Assembly: GCA_963595735.1 (NCBI GenBank)
Contig: CAVBJJ010000030.1
Span: 1-22,351, forward strand
Direction of reading: 5' to 3'
DNA length: 22,351 nt
Origin: CALWOS01 sp963595735
Lineage (GTDB): Bacteria > Bacillota > Clostridia > Oscillospirales > Oscillospiraceae
The translations under genes were made by a program, and so were the position numbers. The notes under the pieces were generated by a model, which was given only the letters and a program-made list of their open reading frames with translations, had not been told where the DNA came from and ran no database searches. Below are positions 13,982-21,331 of the stretch, piece by piece; position 1 is the first letter of the stretch; each line of letters opens with the position of its first letter.

Positions 13982-14009
13982 AAAAACGCAGGCAGAGCAG
14001 TGCGTTTTT
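13982..14009. terminator. Orphan terminator-like hairpin
   Basis: A 9-bp stem (AAAAACGCA / TGCGTTTTT) with a 10-nt loop and U-run lies just upstream of the M50 promoter. The A/T-rich arms give U-runs on both strands. No gene reads into it from either side, so it may insulate the promoter or end a small transcript. Confidence 0.4.
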
Positions 14010-14034
14010 CATAATAAATTCACAAGAACATCCC

Positions 14035-14063
14035 TTGCTATTGCCAAAATAGTTTGGTACAAT
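14035..14063 (+). promoter_or_regulatory. Sigma-A promoter of the M50-scpAB-gerW operon
   Basis: TTGCTA (14035-14040) and TACAAT (14058-14063) are separated by exactly 17 bp. The predicted start near 14070 gives a leader of about 48 nt. No further promoter is evident before gerW, so it probably serves the five-gene run. Confidence 0.65.
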
Positions 14064-14117
14064 GAGCAAAGTAAAACCTATGCCGCTTTGCGGCACGCAG
14101 ATGCGGGAAAGGAAGCC

Positions 14118-14789
14118 ATGACCACAATCCAAGATATCTGGACAAATTTAGACTGGAGCATCCTGTATCGGATCATCCCCGCGCTGCTGTGCATCACCGT
14201 TCATGAGTGCAGCCACGGCCTGATGGCGCTGCACTTGGGAGACGACACGGCAAAGCGTCAGGGGCGGCTGAGCCTGAACCCGCTGCGGCACATCGACCTG
14301 TTTGGTCTGATCATGATGATCTTCTTCCGCTTCGGCTGGGCAAAGCCCGTGCCGGTGGATATGCGAAAATTCAAAAACCCCAAAAAGGGAATGGCGCTCA
14401 CGGCGCTGGCGGGGCCTTTGTCTAATCTGGTGCTGGCGGCGGCTGCGCTGCTGGCATATGGGCTGCTGTTTGTTCCCCTGTACAATACCGCCGCCATGTC
14501 GGTCGTCAGCGAGATTCTGCAAACGACCGCCTATCTCAGCCTGAACCTGGCGGTGTTCAACCTGATCCCCATTCCGCCGCTGGACGGCAGCAAAATGCTG
14601 TTTGCCTGCATCTCCGATCAGGCGTATTACAAGCTGATGCGCTATGAGCGTTATGGTATGCTTGTGCTGTTGCTGCTGTTGGCGACCGGCGTTTTGACAA
14701 CGCCGCTGAGCTTTGTGACGAGCAAGCTGTTTTCCGGCTTTTTCCACATTGCCTCCGGTGCGGTGCAGCTGGTGCTGAAACTTATGTAA
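14118..14789 (+). CDS. Site-2 protease family (M50) membrane metalloprotease
   Basis: This 223-residue membrane protein is a small M50-type protease. The ATG at 14118 is preceded by AAGGAAG; the upstream in-frame ATG at 14088 lacks a ribosome site. The zinc motif HECSH (residues 29-33) lies in the first hydrophobic segment. The second metal-ligand motif NLIPIPPLDG (148-157, Asp156) lies in a later helix, matching the family NxxPxPPLDG motif. Several hydrophobic segments (about 18-35, 62-72, 92-120, 138-152, 172-188) suggest a polytopic protein. It has no PDZ domain, unlike RseP or SpoIVFB-CBS types, and fits the minimal YwhC-like group often found beside scpA in Clostridia. The scpA start lies 16 bp downstream. 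Its natural substrate is unknown. Confidence 0.92.
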   Translation: MTTIQDIWTNLDWSILYRIIPALLCITVHECSHGLMALHLGDDTAKRQGRLSLNPLRHIDLFGLIMMIFFRFGWAKPVPVDMRKFKNPKKGMALTALAGPLSNLVLAAAALLAYGLLFVPLYNTAAMSVVSEILQTTAYLSLNLAVFNLIPIPPLDGSKMLFACISDQAYYKLMRYERYGMLVLLLLLATGVLTTPLSFVTSKLFSGFFHIASGAVQLVLKLM

Positions 14790-14805
14790 CAGAAAGAGAT
14801 CAAAC

Positions 14806-15615
14806 ATGGAGCCGACATTTCATCTGGAGGGCATCATCCGCAGCAAGGAGGAAATGCAGGACTTTGAGGGGCCGCTGAACCTGATCCTGCAATTGCTTTC
14901 CAAAAACAAAGTAGAGATCCGGGATATCCAGGTATCCCAGATCCTGGATCAATACATGGACTACCTGGCGGAAATGCAGGAGCTGGATCTGGAAATTGCC
15001 AGCGAGTTTGCGCAGATGGCATCCCATCTTCTATATATCAAAACCAAAACTCTGCTCAGCGGTGAAAAGGAAGTCACGGAGCTGGAAGTGCTTATGCAAA
15101 GTCTGGAGGAGCTGAAAAACCGGGATGCCTATGCCGCGATCCGCGCCGTAGCGCCGCTGCTGGAGCAGTCTCTTTCCTCCGGCGGGGTCTTCTTTTCCCG
15201 CCCGCGGGAGCAGCACCCAAAGTATAAAACCTATGCCTACCGCCACCAGCCGGTGGAGCTGCTCCGCGCCCTGTTGCACCTGTATGTCCGGGAGGACGAA
15301 CCGGCGGCTGTGCGGGAAAATGCCCCCGTGCCGCTGATCCCGCGTCCGATTCCCTACGGCGTGCGGGAAAAGGGAGAGGAGATCCTTTCCCGGCTGCGGG
15401 ACTGGGGCGCCATGAAGCTGACAAGCCTTTATGCGATCAGCCAAAGCCGCTCAGAGCTGGTGGCGACCGTGCTGGCTATTCTGGAGCTGTGCAGCATGGG
15501 CAATCTGGCCTTTACAGAAAATGAGGCGGGAGAGCTGATCGTCAGCCTGACAGAAGCGGCAGAAACGGAAGAAAATATGGCAAGCGCCCTGGAAATGCTC
15601 GGGGAAACGGAATAG
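14806..15615 (+). CDS. scpA: Segregation and condensation protein A (kleisin)
   Basis: This 269-residue protein is ScpA, the kleisin subunit that bridges the Smc heads in the bacterial condensin complex for chromosome segregation. The N-terminal region shows the family pattern FEGPLNLILQLLSKNKVEIRDIQVSQI.DQYMDYL (from about residue 24), with a helix rich in acidic and leucine residues (ASEFAQMASHLLYIKTKTLL). The C-terminal winged-helix part (about 185-250) includes SRSELVATVLAILELCSMG. Length is normal for the family. The ribosome site is weak (AGAGAT). The gene is 16 bp behind the M50 gene and 12 bp ahead of scpB, so the two condensin subunits should be co-translated. Confidence 0.95.
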   Translation: MEPTFHLEGIIRSKEEMQDFEGPLNLILQLLSKNKVEIRDIQVSQILDQYMDYLAEMQELDLEIASEFAQMASHLLYIKTKTLLSGEKEVTELEVLMQSLEELKNRDAYAAIRAVAPLLEQSLSSGGVFFSRPREQHPKYKTYAYRHQPVELLRALLHLYVREDEPAAVRENAPVPLIPRPIPYGVREKGEEILSRLRDWGAMKLTSLYAISQSRSELVATVLAILELCSMGNLAFTENEAGELIVSLTEAAETEENMASALEMLGETE

Positions 15616-15627
15616 GAACAGAGAAAA

Positions 15628-16230
15628 ATGGAAACAAAACAAGTAGAGGCCGCGCTGGAAGCGCTGCTGTTTGCCTCCGGCGACCCGGTTCCGGCAGCCA
15701 GATTGGCGGCCATCCTGGAGTTGGAGGAACCGGTGCTGCACACGCTGGCGGCGCGTTTGGAAGAAAAATACGAAACGGAAGCCCGGGGGATCCGGCTGCT
15801 GCGGCTGGGGGACTACTACCAGCTGTGCTCCGCCCCGGAGTATGGCGAAGCGGTGACAAAGCTGCTGGAGCAGCGCTCCCCGCCGCGCTTGTCCCCGGCG
15901 GCGGTGGAGGTTTTGGCCATCGTGGCCTATCATCAGCCGGTGACCCGGGCGTACATTGACCAGATTCGCGGCATGGACAGCGCCTATACTGTAAGCCTGC
16001 TGGCGGAGCGGGGGCTGATCGAGTTGTGCGGCAGATTGGATGTTCCCGGCAGACCCGGACTATACGGCACCGGTTCGCTGTTTTTGCGGACAATGAGCAT
16101 TCGGTCGCTGGAGGAGTTGCCGCCCCTGCCGGATCTGACTACACAGGAGGGCGTGGAGCAGCTGCAAAACGCCATCGAGGCGCTGCAGGCCGCGGCGCTT
16201 CCCGAATCGGAAACGGCAGCACAGCGCTAG
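15628..16230 (+). CDS. scpB: Segregation and condensation protein B
   Basis: This 200-residue protein is ScpB, the dimeric winged-helix (kite) partner of ScpA in the Smc complex. The N-terminus ETKQVEAALEALLFASGDPV is the typical family opening. The middle carries LSPAAVEVLAIVAYHQPVTRAYIDQIRGMDS, the most conserved ScpB block, then LIELCGRLDVPGRPGLYGTGSLFL. Length is normal. AGGAA lies about 10 nt before the ATG, and the gene starts 12 bp after scpA. Pairing with scpA makes the assignment secure. Confidence 0.96.
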   Translation: METKQVEAALEALLFASGDPVPAARLAAILELEEPVLHTLAARLEEKYETEARGIRLLRLGDYYQLCSAPEYGEAVTKLLEQRSPPRLSPAAVEVLAIVAYHQPVTRAYIDQIRGMDSAYTVSLLAERGLIELCGRLDVPGRPGLYGTGSLFLRTMSIRSLEELPPLPDLTTQEGVEQLQNAIEALQAAALPESETAAQR

Positions 16231-16254
16231 CGCCGGAAACTTAGGGAAAGGCGG

Positions 16255-16932
16255 GTGAGGACACTGCTCCCCTTGCTGATTGTGATCGCCGTGGTGGCAG
16301 TTGTGCTTCTGCTGCCCATCGGCCTGGATGCCGAGTACGAAAATAAAGTATTTCAGCTGCGGCTGCGGTTTCTCATGCTGCACCCTCAGCTGTACCGCTT
16401 TCCCAAGCAGGAAAGCGACAAGCCCCGCAAACCAAAGGCAGAGCCGGAGGAAAGCGACGGAGAACCAGAAAAACCCAAGAATCGGGAACAGCGCCGGGTA
16501 CTGATCCGCCTGCTGTTTCAGGCGCTGCGGCGCGTGAAAAAAACGGTGAAGATCGACCTGGTGCAGCTGCACATCTGCGCCGCAGCGGCCGACCCCTATA
16601 CCGCCGCCATGCGATACGGAAGATTCAGTGCGGCGCTATACAGCCTTTCCATTTTTATGGATGGCTTTCCCCGCGTCAAGCGGCAGGACTTGCAGCTGAC
16701 GGCAGACTTTGACAAGGAGAAAATCGAGATCCGGGCCAGACTGATTCTCAGCCTGCGCGTGGCGCAGCTGCTGGCCATCGGGATTCGTTTTTGTGCGGAT
16801 TTTCTGCGGTGGAAGCGGAAAAAACGCAAAGAGGAGAAAACACGGATAACAGAAAGGACAGAAGATCATGGAAAACAACAAGATCAGCGAACTGATGCAG
16901 GCAACAATGAACAAGCTCAAGGAAATGGTTGA
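16255..16932 (+). CDS. DUF2953 (YtfI-like) membrane-associated protein
   Basis: This 225-residue protein starts at a GTG with AGGGAAAGG just upstream. Residues 3-22 are one hydrophobic segment (LLPLLIVIAVVAVVLLLPIG), followed by a charged, Pro/Lys/Glu-rich stretch (about 47-80) and a domain with the family-like segment ICAAAADPYTAAMRYGRFSAAL (about 108-129). The tail (from about 183) is highly basic, then glutamine/asparagine-rich. DUF2953 (YtfI) genes typically precede gerW (ytfJ), as here, and are thought to be linked to sporulation; the function is unknown. The last 65 bp overlap gerW in another frame, longer than usual. The overlapping tail is low-complexity, so it may have arisen by loss of an earlier stop. 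Confidence 0.8.
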   Translation: MRTLLPLLIVIAVVAVVLLLPIGLDAEYENKVFQLRLRFLMLHPQLYRFPKQESDKPRKPKAEPEESDGEPEKPKNREQRRVLIRLLFQALRRVKKTVKIDLVQLHICAAAADPYTAAMRYGRFSAALYSLSIFMDGFPRVKRQDLQLTADFDKEKIEIRARLILSLRVAQLLAIGIRFCADFLRWKRKKRKEEKTRITERTEDHGKQQDQRTDAGNNEQAQGNG

Positions 16933-17260
16933 TGTCAATACCGTAGTGGGCGATCCGCTGGAAACGCCGGATGGGATCACGCTGGTTCCCGTGTCCCAGG
17001 TGTCCTTTGGCTTTGTCTCCGGCGGCGGCGAATGCGGCGCCAGCAAAAACATTGCCGGCGGCAACAGTGCTGGAGCCAAGATCGAGCCGGTCGGCTTTCT
17101 GGTGGTGAAAAACGGCAGCGTGCGCATGATGAACATCACGCCGCCGGCCGTGTCCACGGTGGATCGCGTGGTGGAAATGATGCCGCAGATCATCGACCGC
17201 GTGGATGAGTTTGTGGACAAGCACGCGGCCAAAAAGGAAGACGGCGACTACGCATATTAA
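16868..17260 (+). CDS. gerW: GerW family sporulation/germination protein
   Basis: This 130-residue protein matches the GerW (YtfJ) family: N-terminal helix ISELMQATMNKLKEMVDVNTVVGDP, then ETPDGITLVPVSQVSFGFVSGGGE, and a hydrophobic strand IEPVGFLVVKNGSVRMMNI. In Bacillus, GerW is made in the forespore and is needed for proper germination of spores. AAAGGA sits about 9 nt before the ATG. It starts inside the end of the upstream DUF2953 gene. Its presence is the main sequence evidence that the host forms spores. Length is close to the family norm, and the assignment is secure. Confidence 0.95.
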   Translation: MENNKISELMQATMNKLKEMVDVNTVVGDPLETPDGITLVPVSQVSFGFVSGGGECGASKNIAGGNSAGAKIEPVGFLVVKNGSVRMMNITPPAVSTVDRVVEMMPQIIDRVDEFVDKHAAKKEDGDYAY

Positions 17261-17352
17261 ATAAGAATTTTTCCCGCAACAGCGCCGCACCCGCTCCGGG
17301 AAAAACAAAGCCGTAACAAATTCCGGGGAGTTTTTCGGAAAAAAGTGTGCAT

Positions 17353-17389
17353 AATAAGCACTACCCAAAGGATAAGGGTGGTGCTTATT
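17353..17389 (+). promoter_or_regulatory. Hairpin over the ribosome site of the dacB-like gene
   Basis: AATAAGCACTACCC (17353-17366) can pair with GGGTGGTGCTTATT (17376-17389) as a 14-bp stem with one G-U pair and a 9-nt loop. The 3' arm contains the only plausible ribosome site (AAGGGTGG, about 17374-17381) and ends one base before the ATG. CATAATA at 17350-17356 resembles the -10 of sporulation sigma factors, but the -35 is poor. A short U-rich end also leaves open a weak terminator role. Confidence 0.5.
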
Positions 17390-17390
17390 T

Positions 17391-18533
17391 ATGCGGCGGC
17401 ATCGAAGGATGCTTTTTGGAATTTTTGCGCTCCTGTGCTATGGCTGCGCCCTTTTGCCCCAGCGGGCGAAAGCGATGGAGACAGCCCCGGAACTCTCTGC
17501 GGCCTGCGCCGTGGTCATGCACTGCGAAAGCGGAACGGTACTCTATGAAAAGGACGCGGACCGGCAAATGCTGATCGCCAGCACAACAAAGCTGATGACG
17601 GCGCTGGTGGCGCTGGAGCATTGCAGGCTGGACGAGCCGGTGGAAATTCTCTGGGAGGATGTGCAGGTAGAGGGCTCTGCCATGTACCTGCGCCCCGGGG
17701 AACAGTACACGGTGGAGGAGCTGTTATATGGCCTTTTGCTGGTTTCCGGCAACGACGCCGCAATGGCGCTGGCGCGGCATATTTCCGGCTCGGCGGAGGC
17801 GTTTGCGGATCTGATGAATGCCAAGGCGGAAGAGCTGGGAATGCACAACAGTCACTTTGCCAATCCCCATGGGCTGGACGCGCCGGAGCATTACGGCAGT
17901 GCCCGGGATCTGGCGCTTCTGATGTGCACGGCGATGAAAAATCCGGACTTTGCCCGAATTTGCGGCACGGCGACCTATAGTACCCACGGCGTTTCCTATG
18001 TCAATCACAATAAGCTGCTGTGGAGCTGCGACGGCGTGATCGGCGGAAAAACCGGCTATACCCAGGCGGCGGGAAGAAGTCTGGTGACCTGCTGCGAGCG
18101 GGAGGGAATGCGTCTGGTCTGCGTGACCCTGTCCGACCCGGACGATTGGGCAGACCACGGCCGCCTGTTCGATTGGGCATATGGGGCGTATACGGACGAT
18201 CCTGGCATTCTGGCGCAGTACGAGCTGTGCCTGCCGGTGGTGTCCGGACGGCGGGGGAGCGTGCGGATCCGAACTAAGGATGTCCCGCGCATTCTGCGGC
18301 GGCAGGATGCCTCCCTCACCCTGCGGGTAGAAGCACCGCGCTTTGCCTATGCCGCCGTGCACGCCGGCAGCGCTGCCGGGCGGCTGGTGCTGTTGGAAAA
18401 CGGGGAAGAAAAGGGCGCGTGTCCGCTGGTTTTTGCGGAGGACATCCCGGAAGAAAAAACAGCCCGCGGTGGACTTTGGGAAAAACTGCAGCGGCGGGTG
18501 TGGGCGGCGCGCAGTTTGCTGTGCCGGGCGTGA
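17391..18533 (+). CDS. dacB: D-alanyl-D-alanine carboxypeptidase (S11 family, DacB-like)
   Basis: This 380-residue low-molecular-weight penicillin-binding protein trims the terminal D-Ala from peptidoglycan stem peptides outside the membrane. Residues 1-28 are a signal peptide (MRRHRR then a hydrophobic core, cleavage near RAKA). The three active-site motifs are intact: STTK (64-67), SGN (119-121) and KTG (220-222). A C-terminal beta domain (about 275-350) precedes an amphipathic, basic end (LWEKLQRRVWAARSLL) that probably holds it to the membrane, as in PBP5. The name dacB is by synteny: Bacillus has scpA-scpB-...-dacB-spmA-spmB-rluB, and DacB modifies spore cortex. Here spmA and spmB are absent and rluB follows after 20 bp. 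A vegetative DacF/DacA role is not excluded. Confidence 0.9.
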   Translation: MRRHRRMLFGIFALLCYGCALLPQRAKAMETAPELSAACAVVMHCESGTVLYEKDADRQMLIASTTKLMTALVALEHCRLDEPVEILWEDVQVEGSAMYLRPGEQYTVEELLYGLLLVSGNDAAMALARHISGSAEAFADLMNAKAEELGMHNSHFANPHGLDAPEHYGSARDLALLMCTAMKNPDFARICGTATYSTHGVSYVNHNKLLWSCDGVIGGKTGYTQAAGRSLVTCCEREGMRLVCVTLSDPDDWADHGRLFDWAYGAYTDDPGILAQYELCLPVVSGRRGSVRIRTKDVPRILRRQDASLTLRVEAPRFAYAAVHAGSAAGRLVLLENGEEKGACPLVFAEDIPEEKTARGGLWEKLQRRVWAARSLLCRA

Positions 18534-18553
18534 TAACAGAAAGAGAGAATACA

Positions 18554-19261
18554 ATGGAGCAACGATTGCAAAAATTGATCTCCGCTGCCGGGGTGGCATC
18601 GCGCCGGGCGGCGGAAACGCTGATCACCCAGGGGCGCGTTACCGTCAATGGACGGGTGGCAAGCTTGGGAGAATCGGCCGATCCGGTACAGGATACCATC
18701 TGCGTGGACGGAACGCCGCTGCAATTTGCGCAGCGGCATACATATATTTTGCTGCACAAGCCCGTGGGCTATGTGACGACCTGTAAGGACGAGCAGGGAC
18801 GCCGGACGGTCATGGATCTGGTGGCGGATCTGGGGGTACGGGTGTTTCCGGTGGGGCGGCTGGATCTCAATTCCGAGGGCTTGCTGCTGCTGACCGATGA
18901 CGGGGATTTGGCAAATCGCCTGATGCACCCCTCGTTTCGTGTGGAAAAAACCTACCGGGTGGATGTAGAGGGACTGGACGGCAGCCGGAAAATTCTGGAG
19001 CAGCTGCGTGCGCCGGTCACTCTGGACGATGGCGATGTGGTGCAGGCGCTGGCGGTCAGAGCGCCCCGGCGGAACCAGCTGGAAATCACGATCGGCGAGG
19101 GGAAAAACCGCCAAATACGACGGATGTGCCAGGCGGTGGGACTTCGTGTCCGGCGGCTGTGCCGCATCCGGGAGGGCAGCCTGACGCTGGGAGATCTGCC
19201 CAAAGGCAAATGGCGGCACCTGACGGCGCAGGAGCTGGAGCAGCTGCGGCAGGAGTGCTAG
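18554..19261 (+). CDS. rluB: rRNA pseudouridine synthase RluB family
   Basis: This 235-residue enzyme converts a specific uridine of 23S rRNA (position 2605 in E. coli for RluB) to pseudouridine. The ATG at 18554 is chosen because the protein then begins with the S4 RNA-binding domain (MEQRLQKLISAAGVASRRAAETLI, residues 1-60); the frame extends upstream only into dacB. The catalytic domain has the family motif GRLDLNSEGLLLLTDDG with catalytic Asp104, and the KTYRV and EGKNRQIRRM motifs (about 132-191). It is 20 bp after dacB and followed by a strong terminator. RluB and RsuA/RluE types are similar; Gram-positive context favours RluB. Confidence 0.92.
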   Translation: MEQRLQKLISAAGVASRRAAETLITQGRVTVNGRVASLGESADPVQDTICVDGTPLQFAQRHTYILLHKPVGYVTTCKDEQGRRTVMDLVADLGVRVFPVGRLDLNSEGLLLLTDDGDLANRLMHPSFRVEKTYRVDVEGLDGSRKILEQLRAPVTLDDGDVVQALAVRAPRRNQLEITIGEGKNRQIRRMCQAVGLRVRRLCRIREGSLTLGDLPKGKWRHLTAQELEQLRQEC

Positions 19262-19282
19262 CCTCTGCCCGGCAGAAGTCAG

Positions 19283-19313
19283 AAAAAATCGGGGGCAGTT
19301 CCCCGATTTTTTT
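19283..19313 (+). terminator. Intrinsic terminator after rluB
   Basis: A 12-bp stem (AAAAAATCGGGG / CCCCGATTTTTT) with the 6-nt loop GCAGTT ends in a run of seven T residues, 21 bp past the rluB stop. This is a textbook rho-independent terminator. Confidence 0.92.
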
Positions 19314-19338
19314 CTTGCCAAGCCCGGCGGGAAAACAC

Positions 19339-19367
19339 TTGTAAAAGGGCAAAAAAAGTAGTAAAAT
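19339..19367 (+). promoter_or_regulatory. Sigma-A promoter of the HI0933-cmk-plsC-ispH operon
   Basis: TTGTAA (19339-19344) and TAAAAT (19362-19367) are separated by 17 bp, directly after the rluB terminator. The predicted start near 19374 leaves about 35 nt before the ATG, including the strong AAGGAGGGG ribosome site. Confidence 0.7.
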
Positions 19368-19408
19368 AAAACGAAAATCAAGAAGCGGAAAGCGGCAAGG
19401 AGGGGCTA

Positions 19409-20644
19409 ATGAAAAAGGATATCGTGATCATCGGCGGCGGCGCGGCGGGAATGTTTGCGGCCTGCTGCCTGCAACCGGGAAGCGATGCGATCCTGGTGGA
19501 GCCCAATCCCAAGCTGGGGAAAAAGCTGCGCATTACCGGAAAAGGGCGCTGCAATGTGACAAACGCCTGCGAAGCGCGCGCCTTTCTCAACCATGTGCCG
19601 CGCAACGGGAAATTTCTCTACAGCGCGCTCCACGCCCTCTCGCCGGAGGAAACCATGGCGCGATTTACGGCCATGGGACTGGCTTGGAAAATCGAGCGGG
19701 GAAACCGGGTTTTTCCGGTTTCGGACAATGCCCATGAGGTGGCGGATGTCCTACAGAAAAAGCTGCTGCAAAACGGGGTGCAGATCTGCCATGCCCGCGC
19801 TGCTGCGGTGGAAGCAGAGCAGGGCGCGGTCAGCGCCGTGCGGCTGCAAAATGGAGAAAAAATCACCTGTAAAAAGGTGCTTTTGGCCACCGGTGGAGCC
19901 TCTTATCCCGGAACCGGCTCCACGGGAGACGGCTACCGCATGGCGCAGGAACTGGGGCACACGGTGATCTCGCCGCAACCGTCGCTGGTGCCGCTGCGGG
20001 AGAGGGGAGACAGCTGCGCCGGAATGCAGGGGCTTTCCCTGCGTAATGTGCGCTTGACGGCCTATGAAAACCAAAAACGCATTTTTGAGGAGCAAGGAGA
20101 ACTGCTGTTCACCCATTTCGGCCTGTCCGGCCCTTTGGTGCTGTCCGCTTCGGCACATATGCGGCACTTCGATAAAAAGCAATACCGGGTGGAGATCGAC
20201 CTGAAGCCGGCGCTGGACACCGAGACCCTGGACAAGCGCCTGCTGTCGGATTTTGAAAAGTACAAAAACAGCGATTTTTGCAATGCACTGGGGGATCTGC
20301 TGCCCCATAAGCTTATCCCGGAGGTCATTCGGCGCTCGGAGATCCCGTCTCGGGTCAAGGTGCATTCCGTTACCCGGGAGCAGCGGCGGGCGCTGATAGA
20401 AGTGCTCAAGCATTTTACCGTGGAGATCGCCGGCCCCCGCCCCATCGCAGAGGCAATCGTCACCTCCGGCGGCGTAAGCGTGAAGGAAGTTGACCCCAGA
20501 ACCATGGAGAGCAAACTGGTTTCCGGGCTGTACTTTGCCGGAGAACTGCTGGATGTGGATGCCTATACAGGCGGATTTAATTTGCAGATCGCGTGGTCAA
20601 CCGCGGCGGTGGCCGCTGCGGCGATGCAGGCAGATAAGGAGTAG
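19409..20644 (+). CDS. NAD(P)/FAD-dependent oxidoreductase, HI0933/YhiN family
   Basis: This 411-residue flavoprotein begins with a Rossmann FAD-binding motif (IIGGGAAGM, residues 7-15), and the HI0933-family signature GKGRCNVTN follows at 44-52. A second nucleotide-binding segment VLLATGGASYPGTGSTGDGY (about 152-171) and the C-terminal FAD motif (VTSGGVSVKEVDP...GLYFAGELLDVDAYTGGFNLQIAWSTG-like) are clear. AAGGAGG gives a strong start. The family includes BaiN, a gut clostridial enzyme proposed to act in bile-acid dehydroxylation, but most members are uncharacterised, and the gene's place just ahead of cmk, plsC and ispH points to a housekeeping role. cmk begins 3 bp after its stop. The reaction is unknown. 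Confidence 0.9.
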   Translation: MKKDIVIIGGGAAGMFAACCLQPGSDAILVEPNPKLGKKLRITGKGRCNVTNACEARAFLNHVPRNGKFLYSALHALSPEETMARFTAMGLAWKIERGNRVFPVSDNAHEVADVLQKKLLQNGVQICHARAAAVEAEQGAVSAVRLQNGEKITCKKVLLATGGASYPGTGSTGDGYRMAQELGHTVISPQPSLVPLRERGDSCAGMQGLSLRNVRLTAYENQKRIFEEQGELLFTHFGLSGPLVLSASAHMRHFDKKQYRVEIDLKPALDTETLDKRLLSDFEKYKNSDFCNALGDLLPHKLIPEVIRRSEIPSRVKVHSVTREQRRALIEVLKHFTVEIAGPRPIAEAIVTSGGVSVKEVDPRTMESKLVSGLYFAGELLDVDAYTGGFNLQIAWSTAAVAAAAMQADKE

Positions 20645-20647
20645 ACA

Positions 20648-21331
20648 ATGGAAGAAAAGCATATTTCGATCGCTATTGACGGACCCTCCGGAGCCGGCAA
20701 GAGCACTTTGGCGCGTATGGCGGCAAAGGAATTCGGATTTTTATATGTAGACACCGGCGCGATCTATCGCACGGTCGGGCTGGCAGCCCAGCGCGCCGGC
20801 ATCACCGCCCAGAATGAGGATGAGGTGGCCGAGCTGCTGCCGGGCTTGCAGCTGGAGATCGTCTATGACGACCAGGGCGGACAGAGAATGCTGCTCAACG
20901 GGGAGGATGTATCCGAGGAGATCCGCACACCTCGTAGCTCGGATTATGCATCCCGCGTCTCCGCCATGCCGCCGGTGCGGGAATTTTTGCTGGAAATGCA
21001 GCGGAAGCTGGCGCGGGAGAACAATGTGGTTATGGATGGCCGGGACATCGGCACCGTGGTGCTGCCGGATGCGGCGGTAAAGGTTTTCCTGACGGCGGAC
21101 GACATGGCGCGCGCCAAGCGCCGGTATCGGGAGCTGCAGCTAAAGGGGGATGACAGCAGCTTTGAAACGGTGCTGCAGGGAATGCGCGTCCGGGATAAAA
21201 AGGACAGTGACCGGGCAGCAGCCCCCCTGCGCCAGGCGGAGGATGCCGTGCTGCTGGATACCTCCGATATGGAGCTGGAGGACAGCTTCCAGGCGCTGTG
21301 TCGTATCATTCGGGAGAGATTTGCGCGATGA
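20648..21331 (+). CDS. cmk: Cytidylate kinase
   Basis: This 227-residue enzyme phosphorylates CMP and dCMP with ATP in pyrimidine nucleotide salvage. The P-loop is GPSGAGKST (12-20); the family motifs DTGAIYR (about 37-43) and DGRDIGTVVLPDAAVKVFLTA (from about 127) are present, and RAKRRYREL is the arginine-rich lid. Length is normal. It begins 3 bp after the HI0933 gene and its stop overlaps the plsC start (ATGA), implying translational coupling. The cmk-plsC-ispH order is common in Clostridia. Confidence 0.96.
   Translation: MEEKHISIAIDGPSGAGKSTLARMAAKEFGFLYVDTGAIYRTVGLAAQRAGITAQNEDEVAELLPGLQLEIVYDDQGGQRMLLNGEDVSEEIRTPRSSDYASRVSAMPPVREFLLEMQRKLARENNVVMDGRDIGTVVLPDAAVKVFLTADDMARAKRRYRELQLKGDDSSFETVLQGMRVRDKKDSDRAAAPLRQAEDAVLLDTSDMELEDSFQALCRIIRERFAR

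Larger units (their letters stand above)
13628..14117. other. Divergent intergenic region between mgtE and the M50 protease gene
   Basis: This 490-bp stretch holds the mgtE leader reading frame (13693-13782), a possible mgtE promoter (13839-13862), two short hairpins just ahead of the leader ribosome site (GTGC-GAAA-GCAC and CACAA-AATC-TTGTG on the minus strand), a terminator-like hairpin at 13982-14009, and a plus-strand promoter at 14035-14063. The part from 13863 to 13981 is AT- and G-run-rich with nothing I can name. Confidence 0.6.

Noticed and set aside
17268..17305. Inverted repeat TTTTTCCCG / CGGGAAAAA after gerW as a terminator
   Set aside because: The stem has a 20-nt loop, and the U-run is on the wrong (5') side with A residues following the 3' arm, so it does not look like an intrinsic terminator.
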